A stretch of 62,811 bases of DNA from CAZBLK01 sp964492715. Lineage in GTDB: Bacteria > Bacillota > Clostridia > Lachnospirales > WRBF01. Within the stretch, counting starts at the first letter, position 1. Every line of letters begins with the position of its first letter. The DNA lies in contig CAZBLK010000016.1 in the NCBI GenBank assembly GCA_964492715.1, positions 1-62,811 on the forward strand. The letters are read 5' to 3'. Both the position numbers and the translations under genes were made by a program. Shown piece by piece: positions 60,036-62,811 of the stretch. A model generated the notes under the pieces. The model worked only from the letters and a program-made list of their open reading frames with translations. It did not search any database and was not told where the DNA came from.

Positions 60036-61235
60036 ATGTACAACGCAGTAGAAGTAAGAAAAGATATTTTTTGGGTAGGCGCACTTGACTACCACATTAG
60101 AACATTTGACATTGTAATGCACACAGATTACGGCACAACGTACAACTCATATATAGTTAAAGGAACTGACAAGACAGTTTTGTTTGAAATGTCAAAGGAA
60201 ACGTTTTACCACCAGTTTATTGAGCGAGTTTCAAGCACTACAGACCCAGCTAAAATTGACTACATCGTTGTTAGCCACGCCGAGCCGGACCACGCTGGCG
60301 TAATTGCAAAGCTTTTAACAGTAAACCCCGACGTTGTAATTGTTGGAACGGCTACGTGCATTAAATTTCTAAAAAACATTGCAAACATGGAATTTAAGTC
60401 GCTTGCGGTGAAAAACGGCGACACTCTTAACATTGGCGGAAAAACGCTTCAATTTATTGTTGCACCTTTCCTTCACTGGCCAGACACAATGTACACATAC
60501 ATTGCAGAAGAAAAAACAATTTTTACATGCGACTCGTTCGGCTGCCACTACTGTGACGACCGTTTGTTTAACGACAAAATCGAAGGCGACTTTATGGACG
60601 CCTACAAATATTACTTTGACATGATAATGGGGCCTTTCAAACCTTTTGTGCTTGAAGCGCTTAACAAAATTAAAGACCTTGACATTGAAACAATTTGCAA
60701 CGGTCACGGCCCAATTATTAGAAAAGACCCACAAAAATATATGGAGCTTTACAGGCAATGGGCTACTGTGCAAAAGCGCAGCAAACCAAGCGTTGTAATT
60801 CCATATGTAACGTCATACGGCTACACAAAAAAGCTTGCGGAAAAAATTGCTGAAGGAATTAAAGCTTCGGGTGACATTGATGTTTTACTTTTTGACTTAA
60901 TAAAGTCCGACAAGGAAGTTGTGCTTAACGAAATTTCTCAAGCCGCAGGCGTGCTTTTTGGAACGCCAACAATTGTAGGCGACACTTTACCGCCAATTTG
61001 GGGTGTTTTAACAGAGCTTAACCCAATAATTCACAAAGGCAAGCTTGCTGGTGCGTTTGGCTCATTTGGCTGGAGCGGCGAAGCTGTAGGCAACGTAATG
61101 GACAGGCTTAAACAACTTCGTTTCCGCACTCCGCTTGAGGGGTTTAAAGTGTGCTTTAACCCATCAGAAAGCGACCTTGAAGGCGCATTTGACTTTGGGC
61201 GTAATTTTGGGTGCGAGGTTTTGGAAAGTATATAG
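60036..61235 (+). CDS. fprA: A-type flavoprotein (flavodiiron FprA)
   Basis: 399 residues from ATG 60036, behind AAGGAG. The N-terminal beta-lactamase-like diiron domain has ligands in VSHAEPDHAG (H-x-E-x-D-H), LHWPDTM and CNGHGPIIR. The C-terminal flavodoxin domain starts with PYVTSYGYTKKLAEKIAEGI and has GTPTIVGDTLPPIWG. No rubredoxin domain. It reduces O2 or NO to water or N2O with electrons from rubredoxin or NADH systems, protecting anaerobes. Confidence 0.94.
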   Translation: MYNAVEVRKDIFWVGALDYHIRTFDIVMHTDYGTTYNSYIVKGTDKTVLFEMSKETFYHQFIERVSSTTDPAKIDYIVVSHAEPDHAGVIAKLLTVNPDVVIVGTATCIKFLKNIANMEFKSLAVKNGDTLNIGGKTLQFIVAPFLHWPDTMYTYIAEEKTIFTCDSFGCHYCDDRLFNDKIEGDFMDAYKYYFDMIMGPFKPFVLEALNKIKDLDIETICNGHGPIIRKDPQKYMELYRQWATVQKRSKPSVVIPYVTSYGYTKKLAEKIAEGIKASGDIDVLLFDLIKSDKEVVLNEISQAAGVLFGTPTIVGDTLPPIWGVLTELNPIIHKGKLAGAFGSFGWSGEAVGNVMDRLKQLRFRTPLEGFKVCFNPSESDLEGAFDFGRNFGCEVLESI

Positions 61236-61286
61236 TGTAATAAGCCCAAGCCGTCCTGCATATAAGCTTATAGAGGGGGATTTTAT

Positions 61287-61475
61287 ATGGACTTTACAAA
61301 CAGCTATGACGATTTCTCCGACATACCCGAAGGCTTTTTAAAAAATATGCAGGCACTAAGTTGTTCGCAAACAGCGGAAGCTTTAAATAAACAGCATTTA
61401 AGCAACCCTTTTTCACGGCGTGACGACACGCTTTTTACAATGCTTATTTTTATGTTGTTATTTGATGGTGTATAG
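61287..61475 (+). CDS. 62-residue hypothetical protein
   Basis: ATG behind GAGGGGGA. Acidic N-terminus (MDFTNSYDDFSDIPEGFLKN), polar middle and a short hydrophobic C-terminus (TLFTMLIFMLLFDGV) that could insert in the membrane. No family recognised. It lies between fprA and ackA in the same direction. Confidence 0.6.
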   Translation: MDFTNSYDDFSDIPEGFLKNMQALSCSQTAEALNKQHLSNPFSRRDDTLFTMLIFMLLFDGV

Positions 61476-61543
61476 CTTATACTAATAGAGAAATAAACGG
61501 AATATTTTCCGATATATGTTAAATTTTACGGAGGGGTTTACAA

Positions 61544-62734
61544 ATGAAGGTGTTGGTTTTAAACTGCGGAAGCTCATCGCTTAAATATCAGCTTATTGAC
61601 ATGAACGGTGAAGTTGTTTTAGCAAAAGGATTTTGCGAAAGAATTGGAATTGCAGACTCTAAGCTTAAACACGAGCCTACAGGCAAAGACAAATTTGAAA
61701 TTGTAAAAGACATGAAGGACCATACAGACGCTGTGCAAATGGTGCTTGATGCTTTGTTAAGCAAGGAACACGGCGTAATTGCAGACATTAAAGAGGTTAA
61801 CGCTGTTGGTCACCGTGTAGTGCACGGCGGCGAATATTTCTCGGACTCTGTTGTAATTACTGACGAGGTTATTAAGGCAATTGAAGTTTGCAGCGAACTT
61901 GCACCGCTTCACAACCCACCAAACCTAATTGGTATTCGTGCGTGCGAAAAGCTTATGCCAGGCGTACCGCAAGTTGCTGTGTTTGACACTGCTTTCCACC
62001 AAACAATGCCAGAAAAAGCGTACCTTTACGCTATACCTTACGAGCTTTACGACAAATATAAAATCCGTAAATACGGTTTCCACGGCACAAGCCACAAGTA
62101 CGTAAGCACAGAAGCTGCAAAGCTTATTGGCAAGCCGCTTGAAAGCTTGAAAATTATCACTTGCCACCTTGGAAACGGCGCAAGTGTTTGTGCTGTAGAC
62201 GGCGGCAAATCTGTAGACACATCAATGGGCTTTACGCCGCTTGAAGGGCTTGCAATGGGTACACGTTCGGGCGACATTGACGCTGCTTGCCTTTCGTTTA
62301 TTATGGAAAAAGAAGGCATTTCAGCTAAAGAAGTTGAAAACATATTAAACAAAAAGTCTGGTGTTCTTGGCGTTTCTGGCGTTTCAAGCGACTTTAGAGA
62401 CATCGAAAACGCAGAAGCTGCTGGCAACGAGCGTGCAAAAGTTGCGCTTGAATTGTTCTACTACCGTGTGGCTAAATATGTCGGTGAGTATGCCGCTGCT
62501 ATGAACGGTGTAGACGCTGTTGTTTTTACAGCAGGGCTTGGCGAAAACAGTGTTGATGCTCGTGCAGAAATTTGCAAATACTTGGGCTACTTGGGAATTA
62601 CAGTAGACAATGAAAAGAACAATTGCAGAGGAAAAGCTGTTGTAATTTCAACAGATGATTCTGCTACTAAGGCAATTATTATGCCTACTAACGAAGAATT
62701 GGTAATTGCTAGAGATACAAACTCTTTGCTGTAA
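61544..62734 (+). CDS. ackA: Acetate kinase
   Basis: 396 residues; CGGAGGGG before ATG. MKVLVLNCGSSSLKYQLIDM, VGHRVVHGGEYFSDSVVITD, FHGTSHKYVS, ITCHLGNGASVCAVDGGKSV, DTSMGFTPLEGLAMGTRSGD and VVFTAGLGENS are the acetokinase motifs. It makes ATP and acetate from acetyl phosphate, the main energy step of many fermenters. No pta gene lies beside it in this window. Confidence 0.97.
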   Translation: MKVLVLNCGSSSLKYQLIDMNGEVVLAKGFCERIGIADSKLKHEPTGKDKFEIVKDMKDHTDAVQMVLDALLSKEHGVIADIKEVNAVGHRVVHGGEYFSDSVVITDEVIKAIEVCSELAPLHNPPNLIGIRACEKLMPGVPQVAVFDTAFHQTMPEKAYLYAIPYELYDKYKIRKYGFHGTSHKYVSTEAAKLIGKPLESLKIITCHLGNGASVCAVDGGKSVDTSMGFTPLEGLAMGTRSGDIDAACLSFIMEKEGISAKEVENILNKKSGVLGVSGVSSDFRDIENAEAAGNERAKVALELFYYRVAKYVGEYAAAMNGVDAVVFTAGLGENSVDARAEICKYLGYLGITVDNEKNNCRGKAVVISTDDSATKAIIMPTNEELVIARDTNSLL

Positions 62735-62764
62735 AGACCTTGGCGTCGAGGACATTAAGACCTT

Positions 62765-62811
62765 GGGGGAGAGAACCTTTTTTCAAACGGCGAAAAAAGG
62801 TTCTCTCCCCC
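62765..62811 (+). terminator. Large hairpin at the window end, after ackA
   Basis: GGGGGAGAGAACCTTTTTTC pairs perfectly with GAAAAAAGGTTCTCTCCCCC around a 7-base loop. Related to the hairpin at 31140. Any U-run would lie outside the window. Confidence 0.75.

Noticed and set aside
1..62811. CRISPR arrays, tRNA or rRNA genes
   Set aside because: No regularly spaced direct repeats, tRNA-like cloverleaf ends or rRNA motifs noticed by reading; a covariance scan was not possible.

Overview
The window looks like the chromosome of a low-GC anaerobic Clostridia member (Bacillota, probably Lachnospirales-like). The markers are a type III glutamine synthetase, a stand-alone glycogen branching enzyme, an A-type flavodiiron protein without a rubredoxin domain, acetate kinase, a YtvI-like permease, PfoR-type IIC and strong AGGAGG ribosome sites. 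No tRNA, rRNA or CRISPR array was seen.

Region 1 (about 183-28704) is an integrated element of about 28.5 kb, visibly more AT-rich than its flanks. It has landed inside an ABC-transporter permease gene: the last 34 codons lie at 80-181 and the first 238 at about 28703-29413. Both junctions can be read, and an attP with two 22-nt half-sites around a central AA can be rebuilt from them. The large serine recombinase at the right end runs through attR, so its C-terminus differs between the integrated and excised states. The element carries a TA-like cassette (HTH, DUF4258, YgiT zinc finger), a small tyrosine recombinase next to inverted repeats, and a divergent repressor/operator switch. It also carries a probable replication module: an SF2 helicase, four long hairpins, and an RNA polymerase of the YonO/eukaryotic-RdRP two-barrel family split into two overlapping reading frames. 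Its phage genes cover scaffold, major capsid, neck proteins, small and large terminase, portal and connectors. The tape-measure gene breaks off at a group I intron core, and no other tail genes and no lysis genes are visible. This suggests a capsid-forming satellite or a prophage that has lost its tail, rather than a complete phage.

Region 2 (28.7-62.8 kb) is ordinary chromosome. It holds the ABC ATPase of the interrupted transporter, a DUF3298 protein, rpmE, glnN, an esterase, glgB, folC, a zinc-ribbon/TPR protein, an ABC-F ATPase, a nucleosidase (mtnN), bcp, yaaA, a SWIM protein, aspS, a PTS-IIC-like permease, an orphan histidine kinase, a LysM protein with a dead JAMM/MPN-like domain, a Septu-like ATPase/HNH defence pair, an AI-2E-type permease, a flavodiiron protein and ackA. 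Several miniature palindromic repeats and a holin-like small-peptide locus sit between these genes.

The system most worth following is the element: helicase, hairpin array and split two-barrel polymerase joined to a capsid and packaging set, with a recombinase whose tail is rewritten by integration. Several small genes, mostly in the element, appear to use AUA or AUU start codons behind strong Shine-Dalgarno sequences.
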